Source of the DNA: Acholeplasmatales bacterium
Lineage (GTDB): Bacteria > Bacillota_I > Bacilli_A > Acholeplasmatales > Anaeroplasmataceae
Assembly: GCA_016282815.1 (NCBI GenBank)
Contig: JAEELU010000097.1
Span: 1-5,962, forward strand
Length of the DNA: 5,962 nucleotides
Reading direction: 5' to 3'
Positions 1 to 5,962 of this stretch are shown here, in pieces; the first letter of the stretch is position 1, and each line of letters begins with the position of its first letter. A model generated the notes under the pieces. That model did not search any database and was not told where the DNA came from. It was given only the letters and a program-made list of their open reading frames with translations. The translations under genes were made by a program, and so were the position numbers.

Positions 1-2
1 AC

Positions 3-59
3 CGAAAGTGGGTGTTAAATTATTATAAAGTTGATGAATATAAAACATCTACATTTTGA
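3..59 (+). CDS. Possible C-terminal tail of a plus-strand gene entering from the left (unidentified)
   Basis: Reading from base 3 on the plus strand gives 18 codons ending in a TGA at 57-59, with the peptide RKWVLNYYKVDEYKTSTF. The other two plus frames hit stops at 16-18 and 26-28, so this is the only frame that could be the end of a longer gene. The composition (aromatic, lysine-rich, one Trp) looks protein-like, but 18 residues are too few to name a family. A plus-strand gene here would converge on the methyltransferase gene, which fits the hairpin at 211-248 having U runs on both strands. It could equally be a chance open frame in intergenic DNA. The sequence left of base 1 would decide it. 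Confidence 0.35.
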   Translation, partial: RKWVLNYYKVDEYKTSTF

Positions 60-210
60 TATCCCCTAGAACGACGTATTTTCTTTATAGTTCAAAGAGC
101 TTGGAAACATGTTACATTTTAGCATTTTTCACCTGTTCCCTAGAACGATATACCTATTTTTCAAAGTAGGTCTAGAACTACAACATCGTTTTTGACCTTA
201 TGAATAGATG
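60..210. repeat. Non-coding stretch with short direct repeats (CTAGAAC x3; 32-nt periodic unit)
   Basis: No convincing reading frame covers this stretch. CCCTAGAACGA occurs at 64-74 and again, identical, at 138-148. CTAGAAC recurs at 172-178. The last two copies belong to a larger unit, ATTTTTCA followed by 8 variable bases and CTAGAAC, at 124-146 and 156-178, exactly 32 nt apart. A decayed third unit (GTTTTTGA, 8 bases, ATAGATG) falls in register at 188-210. An imperfect dyad, GTAGGTCTAGAACTAC, lies at 166-181 with one mismatched pair, and ACCTA (152-156) can pair with TAGGT (167-171). Copy spacing of 74 and 32 nt is irregular. Possible roles include an operator cluster, the end of a degraded repeat or mobile element, or part of a small RNA. 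None can be established from the sequence alone. Confidence 0.4.
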
Positions 211-248
211 AAAAAAAGGCCATTTTTTATCATTTTGGCCTATTTTTT
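211..248. terminator. Bidirectional intrinsic terminator after the methyltransferase gene
   Basis: AGGCCA (217-222) and TGGCCT (236-241) form a 6-bp GC-containing stem around a 13-base loop. On the minus strand the stem is followed by six U (211-216), and on the plus strand by an A and then six U (242-248). It starts 8 bases past the methyltransferase stop. It should end the minus-strand operon and could also stop a plus-strand transcript arriving from the left, the arrangement usual between convergent genes. Confidence 0.8.
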
Positions 249-249
249 A

Positions 250-1584
250 CTAGTTTTTACGTGTTAAGAGTGCGATAGTTTCTACATGTAATGTTCTAGG
301 GAATAAATCAACTGGCTCAGCTTTAATAAGCTTATAACCATTATCCTCTAATATTTTTATATCCCTAGCACAGGTTGCGATATTACATGAGATATAAACT
401 ATCTTTGGTATTTTCATTTCTATTACTGTATCAAGGAATGATTTATCGCATCCCTTTCTTGGTGGATCAAAGAATATAACATCTATATTATTTATATGTG
501 ATAATTCTTTTATTTTATCCTCACAGGCACCAAGGATAAATTCAGCATTAGAAATGTTATTTAGCTTTTTATTGTTATTGGCATTAGCTATAGCATCCTC
601 TACTATTTCAATACCATATACCTTATTAACATGTTTTGCTATATTTAATGTGATAGAGCCCATACCACAATATGCATCTATTACATTCATTGTTTTATCT
701 AGCTTTGCTAGCTCTATAGCTTTGCTATAAAGCTTCTCACATTGGCTATTATTTACTTGCATAAATGATGATGGAGATACATTAAATTTTAAGCCTAATA
801 TATCCTCTGTAATAGTATTAGAGCCATATAAAAGTATGTATTGATTAGATAAAACAACATTTGTTTTTCTTTCATTTATATTTAAGAAAATAGATTTAAT
901 TTCCTTAAATTCATCGGTTAAATAATTAACTAGTGAAGTAAAATCATGATTTGATGTAGTTACTAAAACAACCATATATTCATTAAGCTTTGTATGACGA
1001 ATCATAACCTCCTTAAATAGGCCAGTATGAGATGTTTCATCATAAATTGAAATATGGAATAAATTTAAGTATTTACATATAAAATTTAGGATTTTATTAG
1101 TTAAATCATCACTGATTAGACAGTTATCTATAGATACGATATCATGTGAATCCTTACGATAGAATCCATATAATATATCATCATCTATATCCTTACAGAA
1201 TGGTACCATTACCTTATTTCTATAGCCATAGATTTTATCTGCCTTAATTATTGGTAACAATTCATAATCAAATTGGCGTAGGGTTTGAGATACCCTTTTT
1301 GTTTTAATATCACATTCTGTTTCATATGATATATGCATCATATCACAGCCACCACAAAATTCATAATATGGACATGGTGATTCTAATCTATAATTTGATG
1401 TTTTAATTATTTCCTTTATTTTAGCAAATGCATATTTCTTATGAACATTTACTATTTCTATTAAAACCTCTTCATCTACTACAGCACCCATTACAAAGAT
1501 TACTCTTGAGTCGATATGGGTTACACCATAGCCATTGATATCGAAGCTTTCTATTTTTACCTTATAAATATCATTTTCCTTCAT
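250..1584 (-). CDS. rlmCD: 23S rRNA (uracil-5-)-methyltransferase, RlmD/RlmCD type (TrmA family)
   Basis: This 444-residue enzyme is predicted to use S-adenosylmethionine to methylate C5 of uridine in 23S rRNA (U1939, and possibly U747). Domains in order: an N-terminal TRAM RNA-binding domain (about residues 1-60); a 4Fe-4S site with Cys71, Cys77, Cys80 (C-x5-C-x2-C) and probably Cys155; the family motif FMQVN at 274-278; and a Rossmann methyltransferase domain. The SAM-binding loop is DAYCGMGS (303-310). DPPRKG lies at 373-378, the predicted nucleophile is Cys400 in YISCN, and the predicted general base is Glu435 in HVET. All key residues are present, so the enzyme should be active. The start is supported by AGGTG five bases upstream. 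The gene follows uvrB by 8 nt, so it is the second gene of that operon. Family membership is near certain. The exact target is not: RlmD, dual-specificity RlmCD and tRNA-acting paralogues share this architecture. The Fe-S cysteines argue against classical TrmA. Confidence 0.9.
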   Translation of the reverse strand: MKENDIYKVKIESFDINGYGVTHIDSRVIFVMGAVVDEEVLIEIVNVHKKYAFAKIKEIIKTSNYRLESPCPYYEFCGGCDMMHISYETECDIKTKRVSQTLRQFDYELLPIIKADKIYGYRNKVMVPFCKDIDDDILYGFYRKDSHDIVSIDNCLISDDLTNKILNFICKYLNLFHISIYDETSHTGLFKEVMIRHTKLNEYMVVLVTTSNHDFTSLVNYLTDEFKEIKSIFLNINERKTNVVLSNQYILLYGSNTITEDILGLKFNVSPSSFMQVNNSQCEKLYSKAIELAKLDKTMNVIDAYCGMGSITLNIAKHVNKVYGIEIVEDAIANANNNKKLNNISNAEFILGACEDKIKELSHINNIDVIFFDPPRKGCDKSFLDTVIEMKIPKIVYISCNIATCARDIKILEDNGYKLIKAEPVDLFPRTLHVETIALLTRKN

Positions 1585-1595
1585 ATAATCACCTA
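1585..1595 (-). promoter_or_regulatory. Ribosome binding site of the methyltransferase gene, overlapping the uvrB stop
   Basis: On the minus strand, the TAG stop of uvrB (1595-1593) supplies the first two bases of the Shine-Dalgarno AGGTG (1594-1590), which is followed by ATTAT and the ATG at 1584. A ribosome ending uvrB would stand directly on this site, so translational coupling of the two genes is likely. Confidence 0.75.
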
Positions 1596-3554
1596 TTTAG
1601 ATGCTTTAAGCTCTAGGATTGCATCTCTTATTAGGGCAGCTGCCTCGAAATTTAATTCCTTAGCGTATGCCTTCATTTCTTCCTCAAGCTCCATAATCTT
1701 TTGAATCTTTTCATCCTTAGTCATATTCTTATGATATACCTTCGCCGAATCAGCAATATCATCAGCCTTTTTCATAGTTATAGACTTAGGTATTTCTTTA
1801 ATAATAGTTTGAGGAATAATGTTGTGCTCAATATTATATTGGTTTTGGATTTCACGTCTACGCTTTGTTTCATTAATTGCATATGTCATCGCATCAGAAT
1901 ATGTATCTGCGTATAATATTACCTTGCCATCCTTATTACGAGCAGCTCTACCTATTGTTTGGATTAAGCTTCTTTCACTACGTAAAAATCCTTCCTTATC
2001 GGCATCAAGAATACATACTAATGATACCTCTGGTAAATCTAGACCCTCTCTTAATAGATTAATACCTACTAGACAGTCGTATTTGCCTAATCTTAAATCC
2101 TTTAATATTTCAATACGCTCAAGTGCCTTTATTTCACTATGTAAATACTGTACCTTAACACCAAGCTTCTTTAGGTATGCAGTTAGCTCCTCACTCATTT
2201 TAATTGTAAGTGTAGTAACTAATGTACGCTCACCCTTTTTAGTTCTTTCTACTATTTCAGAATAAATATCATCTACCTGACCTAGGGTTGGTCTAACCTC
2301 GATGATAGGGTCTAATAATCCTGTAGGCCTGATGATTTGTTCAGTGATTGGATAGTTCTTTTCCATATCACCAGGGGTAGCCGAAACAAATAGGGCTTGA
2401 TTTATCTTCTTATCAAATTCATCAAATTTAAGTGGTCTATTATCTAGAGCACTAGGAAGTCTAAAGCCATAATTAACTAAATTAAGCTTTCTTGATCTAT
2501 CACCATTATACATTCCTCTAACCTGAGGAAGTGTAACATGTGATTCATCTACAATAAGTAAAAAATCATCAGGGAAGAAATCGATTAAAACTGATGGTGT
2601 TTCACCCTCGGCTCTTAATGATAGATGCCTTGAATAATTTTCAATACCTGAGCAGAAGCCTGTTTGTTCAAGCATTTCAATATCATATTTTGTTCTTTGC
2701 TCGATACGCTCAGCCTCAAGTGGCTTTCCATCCTCATTGAAATATTTAATTCTTTCCTTTAGCTCTTCTCTTATTCTTTCAAGTGCTAATGTAAGCTTAT
2801 CCTTATTAGTAACGAAATGAGTAGCAGCGAATATATTCGCAAACATTACATCGTTAATAGTCGTGCCAGTTAGAACATCAAATGTTCTTATTCTATCTAT
2901 TTCATCGTCAAAGAATTCAATTCTTATACCCTTTGAATGCTCTGAAGGTGGAATAATATCTAATGTATCTCCTCTTAATCTAAATGAGCCTCTTTTAAAT
3001 TCGAAATCATTTCTTTCAAATTGCATCTCAACAAGACGCTGCATTAGTTTCTTTCTATTATATGTTTCACCAACTCTAATATTAAGCATTGAATCCTTAT
3101 AATCTGTTGGATCACCAATACCATATATACATGAAACTGACGCTACAACGATAACATCATCATAGTCCATTAACGCAGCTGTAGCTGAGTGTCTCATCTC
3201 ATCTATTTCATCATTAATTTGAGCATCCTTTTCGATATATGTATCACTTGATACAACATATGCCTCAGGCTGATAATAATCATAATATGAAATGAAATAT
3301 TCAACGTGATTATCAGGGAATAAATCCTTAAGCTCATTATATAATTGACCAGCAAGTGTCTTATTATGTGCTAAAACAAGGGTAGGCTTATTTAATTTTT
3401 CAATAACATTAGCCATAGTGAAGGTTTTACCTGTACCTGTCGCGCCAAGTAATGTTTGTCTTTTAATTCCATTATTAAAATTATTAACTATATTCTCAAT
3501 AGCCTTAGGCTGATCACCAGTTGGCTTATATTTAGAATTAATTTTAAATGGCAT
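1593..3554 (-). CDS. uvrB: UvrABC excinuclease subunit B (UvrB)
   Basis: UvrB receives damaged DNA from UvrA, probes it with a beta-hairpin using ATP-driven helicase-fold domains, and recruits UvrC for dual incision in cytoplasmic nucleotide excision repair. The 653-residue protein is full length (the family is usually about 660-670). It has the N-terminal GDQP motif (13-16) and Walker A GATGTGKT (37-44). The aromatic beta-hairpin region runs from about YYDYYQPEAY (90-99) to residue 114. The DESH box is at 336-339, SATPG at 391-395, GINLLREGLDLPE at 497-509, and the arginine-finger motif QTIGRAARN at 532-540. The C-terminal UVR motif, which contacts UvrC, occupies about 613-648. No key residue is missing. 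The start fits the family and has a strong Shine-Dalgarno. In many Firmicutes uvrB is followed by uvrA. Here it is followed by an rRNA methyltransferase, and I see no LexA-type GAAC-N4-GTTC box in the 52 nt upstream. Confidence 0.98.
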   Translation of the reverse strand: MPFKINSKYKPTGDQPKAIENIVNNFNNGIKRQTLLGATGTGKTFTMANVIEKLNKPTLVLAHNKTLAGQLYNELKDLFPDNHVEYFISYYDYYQPEAYVVSSDTYIEKDAQINDEIDEMRHSATAALMDYDDVIVVASVSCIYGIGDPTDYKDSMLNIRVGETYNRKKLMQRLVEMQFERNDFEFKRGSFRLRGDTLDIIPPSEHSKGIRIEFFDDEIDRIRTFDVLTGTTINDVMFANIFAATHFVTNKDKLTLALERIREELKERIKYFNEDGKPLEAERIEQRTKYDIEMLEQTGFCSGIENYSRHLSLRAEGETPSVLIDFFPDDFLLIVDESHVTLPQVRGMYNGDRSRKLNLVNYGFRLPSALDNRPLKFDEFDKKINQALFVSATPGDMEKNYPITEQIIRPTGLLDPIIEVRPTLGQVDDIYSEIVERTKKGERTLVTTLTIKMSEELTAYLKKLGVKVQYLHSEIKALERIEILKDLRLGKYDCLVGINLLREGLDLPEVSLVCILDADKEGFLRSERSLIQTIGRAARNKDGKVILYADTYSDAMTYAINETKRRREIQNQYNIEHNIIPQTIIKEIPKSITMKKADDIADSAKVYHKNMTKDEKIQKIMELEEEMKAYAKELNFEAAALIRDAILELKASK

Positions 3555-3569
3555 AATTATCCCCCCCTT
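3555..3569 (-). promoter_or_regulatory. G-rich ribosome binding site of uvrB
   Basis: On the minus strand the sequence reads AAGGGGGGG ATAATT ATG. A run of seven G (3567-3561) forms most of the Shine-Dalgarno, with six bases before the ATG at 3554. It differs from the ideal AAGGAGG by one base. A seven-base G run is unusual in this AT-rich sequence. It confirms the chosen start. Confidence 0.75.
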
Positions 3570-3576
3570 ATAGATT

Positions 3577-3601
3577 TAAAAAGGATTTCAAATGAAATCC
3601 T
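3577..3601 (-). terminator. Perfect 20-bp palindrome between the transporter gene and uvrB; possible weak terminator or processing hairpin
   Basis: AGGATTTCA (3582-3590) and TGAAATCCT (3593-3601) are perfect inverted repeats separated by two bases. The RNA can form about an 8-bp stem with a 4-base loop, followed on the minus strand by UUUU and then A. It begins five bases after the transporter stop. The stem is only moderately GC-rich and the U run is short, so partial termination or an mRNA-stabilising 3' hairpin seems as likely as full termination. I see no good promoter between it and uvrB, so some readthrough may feed uvrB. Confidence 0.55.
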
Positions 3602-3606
3602 ATTTA

Positions 3607-5322
3607 TTAGTGATTAAACTCATCGTATTTACAATATTCCTTTGTGATAATACTATCAAGTATATTAGTTAAATGGTCACCCATTCTTTCAATATTTGAT
3701 AATATTTCAACATAGTGCTCAGTGTTTTGGAATGAGCATACACCAGCATTAACTCTATGAATGTGACGTTCATGTAGAACCTCTTCTAATCTGTCGATTT
3801 GATCCTCATAAACTCTAGCCTCTTCAGCTATATCATTATCCCATTCAACTATAGCCTTAACAGTTCCATCAGTCATTTGAAGCAATGTATCAAACATTTG
3901 CTCTAAATCCTGAGTACCATCCTCTGTTAAATGTAGATCCTTTTCATATCTATCATCGAAGAATTCTAGAATATTAGTACAGTGATCACCGATACGCTCG
4001 ATATCCTTTATTTGATCTAAATACTTAGATAGTAATGTAGATGTCTTATTATCCATATGAGCTACTGTTAATTTAATTAGGTAATCATGAATTCTTTTAT
4101 CTAGACAGTTGATTGTTCTTTCTAGCTCAGCTCCATGAGTAATTGCCTTTTCATTTCGTTCAAACGAATAATTCTTTGCTAGATGTACATATTCACCCAT
4201 TGTTTCAGCCATATAATCAATTGCAGTTTTTACAAATGATAAGGCAAGTGTAGGTGACTTTTTGATAAGTGTGTAATCAAGAAGTGAATCCTCGATAGAT
4301 TTTTCTGCATCAGGTACAATCTTATCACATAATAAATTAAATGGCTTTATGCAAGCAAGTATCAATAATGAAGTTACTAGGTTAAAGAATATATGTGAGA
4401 ATGAAATAATTAATGGATTATATTCATTCTTAAACATACCATCATTTATTGTATGAATTAACGGATCGAATGCGAATCTGAATATCGCTGTAAATAGGAT
4501 TAAACCAAATAGCTTAATAAGTGAGTTCGCAATCGCAACCTTCTTAGCTGTTTTAGATGAGCCAAGACAAGCAATTATCGCAGTGATTGTTGTACCTAAG
4601 TTAGCACCAATCATAACTGCAAGTGCACCAGTCAATGATACTGAACCTACAGCGTATAAGCCTTGAACGATACCGATTGTTGCAGCTGAGGATTGAACTA
4701 TGATAGTGAATAGAACACCAACTATTACTGCAAGTTCTGGATAATTAGATAAGCTTGTAAACATATTCATAATAAATTCTGTATGAGCATCTTGGATATA
4801 TTCAAAGCTCATATCAATTAATGCTAGACCTAAGAATATTAAACCAAAGCCTAATACTACTGAGCCAATTTGATTTATCTTCTCCTTCTTAAAGAAGAAA
4901 ACCATACAAGCTCCGACAAAAACTAAAACAACAGCGACAACAGGCTTGATATATGAAGGCATCGCAGCCATTAATAATGGCAATACTGTACCACCAATAT
5001 TCGCACCTAATAATACGCCGATTGATTGCTTAAATGTCATTAAGCCTGCTCCAACGATACCAACGACAATAGCACTTGTAGTTGATGATGACTGTGTAAG
5101 CATTGTAACAACAAAGCCCATAGCCATACCCATAATTGGAGTACTTGTTGACTTTTGAATTATTAGTCGGAGTCTATCTCCTGCTAGTTCCTTTAGGCTT
5201 GAGCCCATCATATGGATACCAAAAAGGAATACACCAAGACCACCGAGTATGAATAATATAGCCTGCCATACAGCGTCGAATTTCATTCCGAGAACCGATG
5301 ACATAATTACTGATAAATTCAT
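3607..5322 (-). CDS. Na+/phosphate cotransporter (NptA/PNaS family) with C-terminal PhoU-like domain
   Basis: This 571-residue membrane protein is predicted to import inorganic phosphate with sodium. The N-terminal ~330 residues contain about eight hydrophobic segments arranged as two related halves. Each half has a Gln-Ser-rich signature, QSSS at 77-80 and QSSA at 210-213, followed by a glycine motif, GANIGGT (106-112) and GANLGTT (239-245). This is the inverted-repeat signature of the Na/Pi family. The cytoplasmic C-terminus (about 350-560) is helical and PhoU-like, with two copies of the metal-site motif E-R-x-G-D-H at 442-447 (ERIGDH) and 545-550 (ERMGDH). Transporter-PhoU fusions are standard in bacterial members, where the PhoU part is thought to regulate transport. 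The start at 5322 has GGAGG four bases upstream; Met7 and Met13 are less likely alternatives. The gene ends in tandem TAA TAA. It has its own candidate promoter and lies 107 nt after the RNase H gene. The family call is firm; transport of phosphate is inferred from the family. Confidence 0.92.
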   Translation of the reverse strand: MNLSVIMSSVLGMKFDAVWQAILFILGGLGVFLFGIHMMGSSLKELAGDRLRLIIQKSTSTPIMGMAMGFVVTMLTQSSSTTSAIVVGIVGAGLMTFKQSIGVLLGANIGGTVLPLLMAAMPSYIKPVVAVVLVFVGACMVFFFKKEKINQIGSVVLGFGLIFLGLALIDMSFEYIQDAHTEFIMNMFTSLSNYPELAVIVGVLFTIIVQSSAATIGIVQGLYAVGSVSLTGALAVMIGANLGTTITAIIACLGSSKTAKKVAIANSLIKLFGLILFTAIFRFAFDPLIHTINDGMFKNEYNPLIISFSHIFFNLVTSLLILACIKPFNLLCDKIVPDAEKSIEDSLLDYTLIKKSPTLALSFVKTAIDYMAETMGEYVHLAKNYSFERNEKAITHGAELERTINCLDKRIHDYLIKLTVAHMDNKTSTLLSKYLDQIKDIERIGDHCTNILEFFDDRYEKDLHLTEDGTQDLEQMFDTLLQMTDGTVKAIVEWDNDIAEEARVYEDQIDRLEEVLHERHIHRVNAGVCSFQNTEHYVEILSNIERMGDHLTNILDSIITKEYCKYDEFNH

Positions 5323-5331
5323 ATGTCCTCC
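5323..5331 (-). promoter_or_regulatory. Ribosome binding site of the Na/Pi cotransporter gene
   Basis: On the minus strand GGAGG (5331-5327) is followed by ACAT and the ATG at 5322-5320. The match to the anti-Shine-Dalgarno is excellent. The four-base spacing is slightly short but common, and it decides the start in favour of the first Met over Met7 and Met13. Confidence 0.8.
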
Positions 5332-5359
5332 AGGTAAAATAATTTTTTACACCAAACTA

Positions 5360-5388
5360 ATTTTATAATATTAATAACAAATATACAA
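5360..5388 (-). promoter_or_regulatory. Candidate sigma-A promoter for the Na/Pi cotransporter gene
   Basis: On the minus strand TTGTAT (5388-5383) and TAAAAT (5365-5360) are separated by exactly 17 bases. The -10 matches TATAAT at five of six positions. The -35 matches only its TTG. Transcription would begin near 5353, leaving a leader of about 30 nt that holds the Shine-Dalgarno. Such boxes occur by chance in AT-rich DNA, so this is tentative. No Pho-box was recognised. Confidence 0.35.
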
Positions 5389-5399
5389 TTCTTTTTATA

Positions 5400-5435
5400 A
5401 TCTAAATTAAAAACAAATCGTTTTCATCATTAGAT
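5400..5435 (-). terminator. Weak two-part hairpin at the end of the RNase H gene
   Basis: On the minus strand ATCTAA (5435-5430) can pair with TTAGAT (5405-5400). Inside it, AAAAC (5424-5420) pairs with GTTTT (5414-5410) around a five-base loop, and a fifth U follows the inner stem. The outer arm includes the RNase H stop codon. The stems are nearly all A-T, so as a terminator it would be weak. Confidence 0.3.
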
Positions 5436-5962
5436 AATATCTAATGCTTCCTTAGCTAACCTATCAGCCAAATCATTATATTTATTGTTTGTATGGCTTT
5501 TAACCTTATGGAAGATTACCTCTATTTTATCCTTAATACCCATAGCGAATTCCTGATACTTGATAGCTATATTAGTATTAGCCTTCCATTCACCCTTATA
5601 CCATTTTTCTATTCCGATATAATCATAAAAAATATGTAATCTTTTTAATCCTCGTGTATAACAATAATTAATAATATATGAGGCACCTCTTATTTCACCT
5701 GCAACATTTCGATATTCAGAATATTCATCAGGTCCAAAGGCTCTTTTAAATTCGATACATTCACCATTTACTATTAATGCTCCACCAAAGCTATATTTAT
5801 TTGTACTTTGATCAAAGCTTCCATCTATATAGCATTTAGGCTCATCAACATTATCAGATAGCTCAACATCATTTAAAAATGCCTCTGCCTCTTCTTTAGT
5901 TGAGAATGATTTATACTTAGGCTTATCTATAACAGATATTATCTTTTTTGCCTCATCCCATG
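5430..5962 (-). CDS. rnhA: Ribonuclease HI with N-terminal viroplasmin-like domain (N-terminus outside the window)
   Basis: The gene runs off the right edge. The window holds the last 176 codons, beginning WDEAKK. RNase HI cleaves the RNA strand of RNA-DNA hybrids, removing R-loops and primers in the cytoplasm. The first ~31 visible residues (W-D-E-x-K-K to the KYKSFSTKEEAEAF block) are the end of a viroplasmin/caulimovirus-type domain that binds hybrid or double-stranded RNA, so probably only about 20 residues are missing. The catalytic domain follows. Counting from the visible W as residue 1, the active-site residues are Asp46 (YIDGSF), Glu89 (AGEI), Asp113 (FYDY) and Asp166 (LADRLAKEA), with the catalytic-loop His156 (KSHT) spaced as in human and E. 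coli enzymes. All are intact. The frame ends with three stops in a row, TAA TGA TGA. The transporter gene follows after 107 nt with its own candidate promoter, so the two may be independent units. Confidence 0.9.
   Translation of the reverse strand, partial: WDEAKKIISVIDKPKYKSFSTKEEAEAFLNDVELSDNVDEPKCYIDGSFDQSTNKYSFGGALIVNGECIEFKRAFGPDEYSEYRNVAGEIRGASYIINYCYTRGLKRLHIFYDYIGIEKWYKGEWKANTNIAIKYQEFAMGIKDKIEVIFHKVKSHTNNKYNDLADRLAKEALDII

Noticed and set aside
57..122. Continuation of the left plus-strand frame through TGA as Trp (20 further codons to a TAG at 120-122)
   Set aside because: This would need genetic code 4. The four main genes use TGG for Trp where checked and have no internal TGA, so TGA is taken as a stop. 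Twenty open codons can occur by chance.
135..146. LexA/SOS box in GTTCCCTAGAAC
   Set aside because: The Firmicutes LexA site is GAAC-N4-GTTC. This sequence is the outward arrangement GTTC-N4-GAAC, and it lies downstream of the operon, not before uvrB.
60..210. CRISPR array built on the CTAGAAC repeats
   Set aside because: The shared blocks are only 7-11 bases long and the spacings (74 and 32 nt) are unequal. No 25-40-base repeat with regular unique spacers is present, and no cas gene is visible in the window.
1516..3102. Several plus-strand open frames opposite uvrB and the methyltransferase gene
   Set aside because: They mirror strong, full-length conserved genes on the minus strand, lack ribosome binding sites worth noting, and show no recognisable domain.
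4946..5158. Plus-strand open frame opposite the transporter gene
   Set aside because: It is antisense to the conserved QSSS/GANIGG region of the transporter, and its low-complexity residues follow from that opposite strand.
5323..5429. Riboswitch or small gene in the gap between RNase H and the transporter gene
   Set aside because: The 107-nt gap is AT-rich with only a candidate promoter, a weak A-T hairpin and the ribosome binding site. No aptamer-like conserved structure or small reading frame with its own ribosome binding site is visible.

Overview
The window is AT-rich bacterial DNA. It carries compact, typical Firmicutes/Tenericutes-type genes with strong Shine-Dalgarno sites. Tryptophan is encoded by TGG wherever I checked and TGA appears only at stops, so the standard bacterial code fits. 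A low-GC gut Firmicute (for example Erysipelotrichales-like or Clostridia-like) is plausible, but the sequence alone does not fix the taxon.

Four genes lie on the minus strand and fill about 95 % of the window. In transcription order (right to left) they are: (1) a ribonuclease HI with an N-terminal viroplasmin-like domain, cut only at its very N-terminus by the window edge; (2) a Na+/phosphate cotransporter (NptA/PNaS type) with a C-terminal PhoU-like domain; (3) uvrB, the damage-loading helicase subunit of nucleotide excision repair; (4) an RlmD/RlmCD-type 23S rRNA m5U methyltransferase with a TRAM domain and 4Fe-4S cysteines. uvrB and the methyltransferase are 8 nt apart, and the second gene's Shine-Dalgarno reuses bases of the uvrB stop codon, so they are almost certainly co-transcribed. 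The transporter has a plausible promoter of its own. A 20-bp palindrome with a short U run sits between the transporter and uvrB and may partly separate them. A hairpin with U runs on both sides ends the cluster at its left end.

The left 210 bases contain no full gene. Positions 3-59 on the plus strand may be the tail of a convergent gene entering from the left. After it comes about 150 nt of non-coding sequence holding short direct repeats (CTAGAAC three times, two copies embedded in a 32-nt periodic unit) and an imperfect dyad. This is the only part of the window I cannot explain. I found no CRISPR array, insertion sequence, tRNA or rRNA. The four genes are housekeeping functions, and I see no evidence of a new multi-gene system here.
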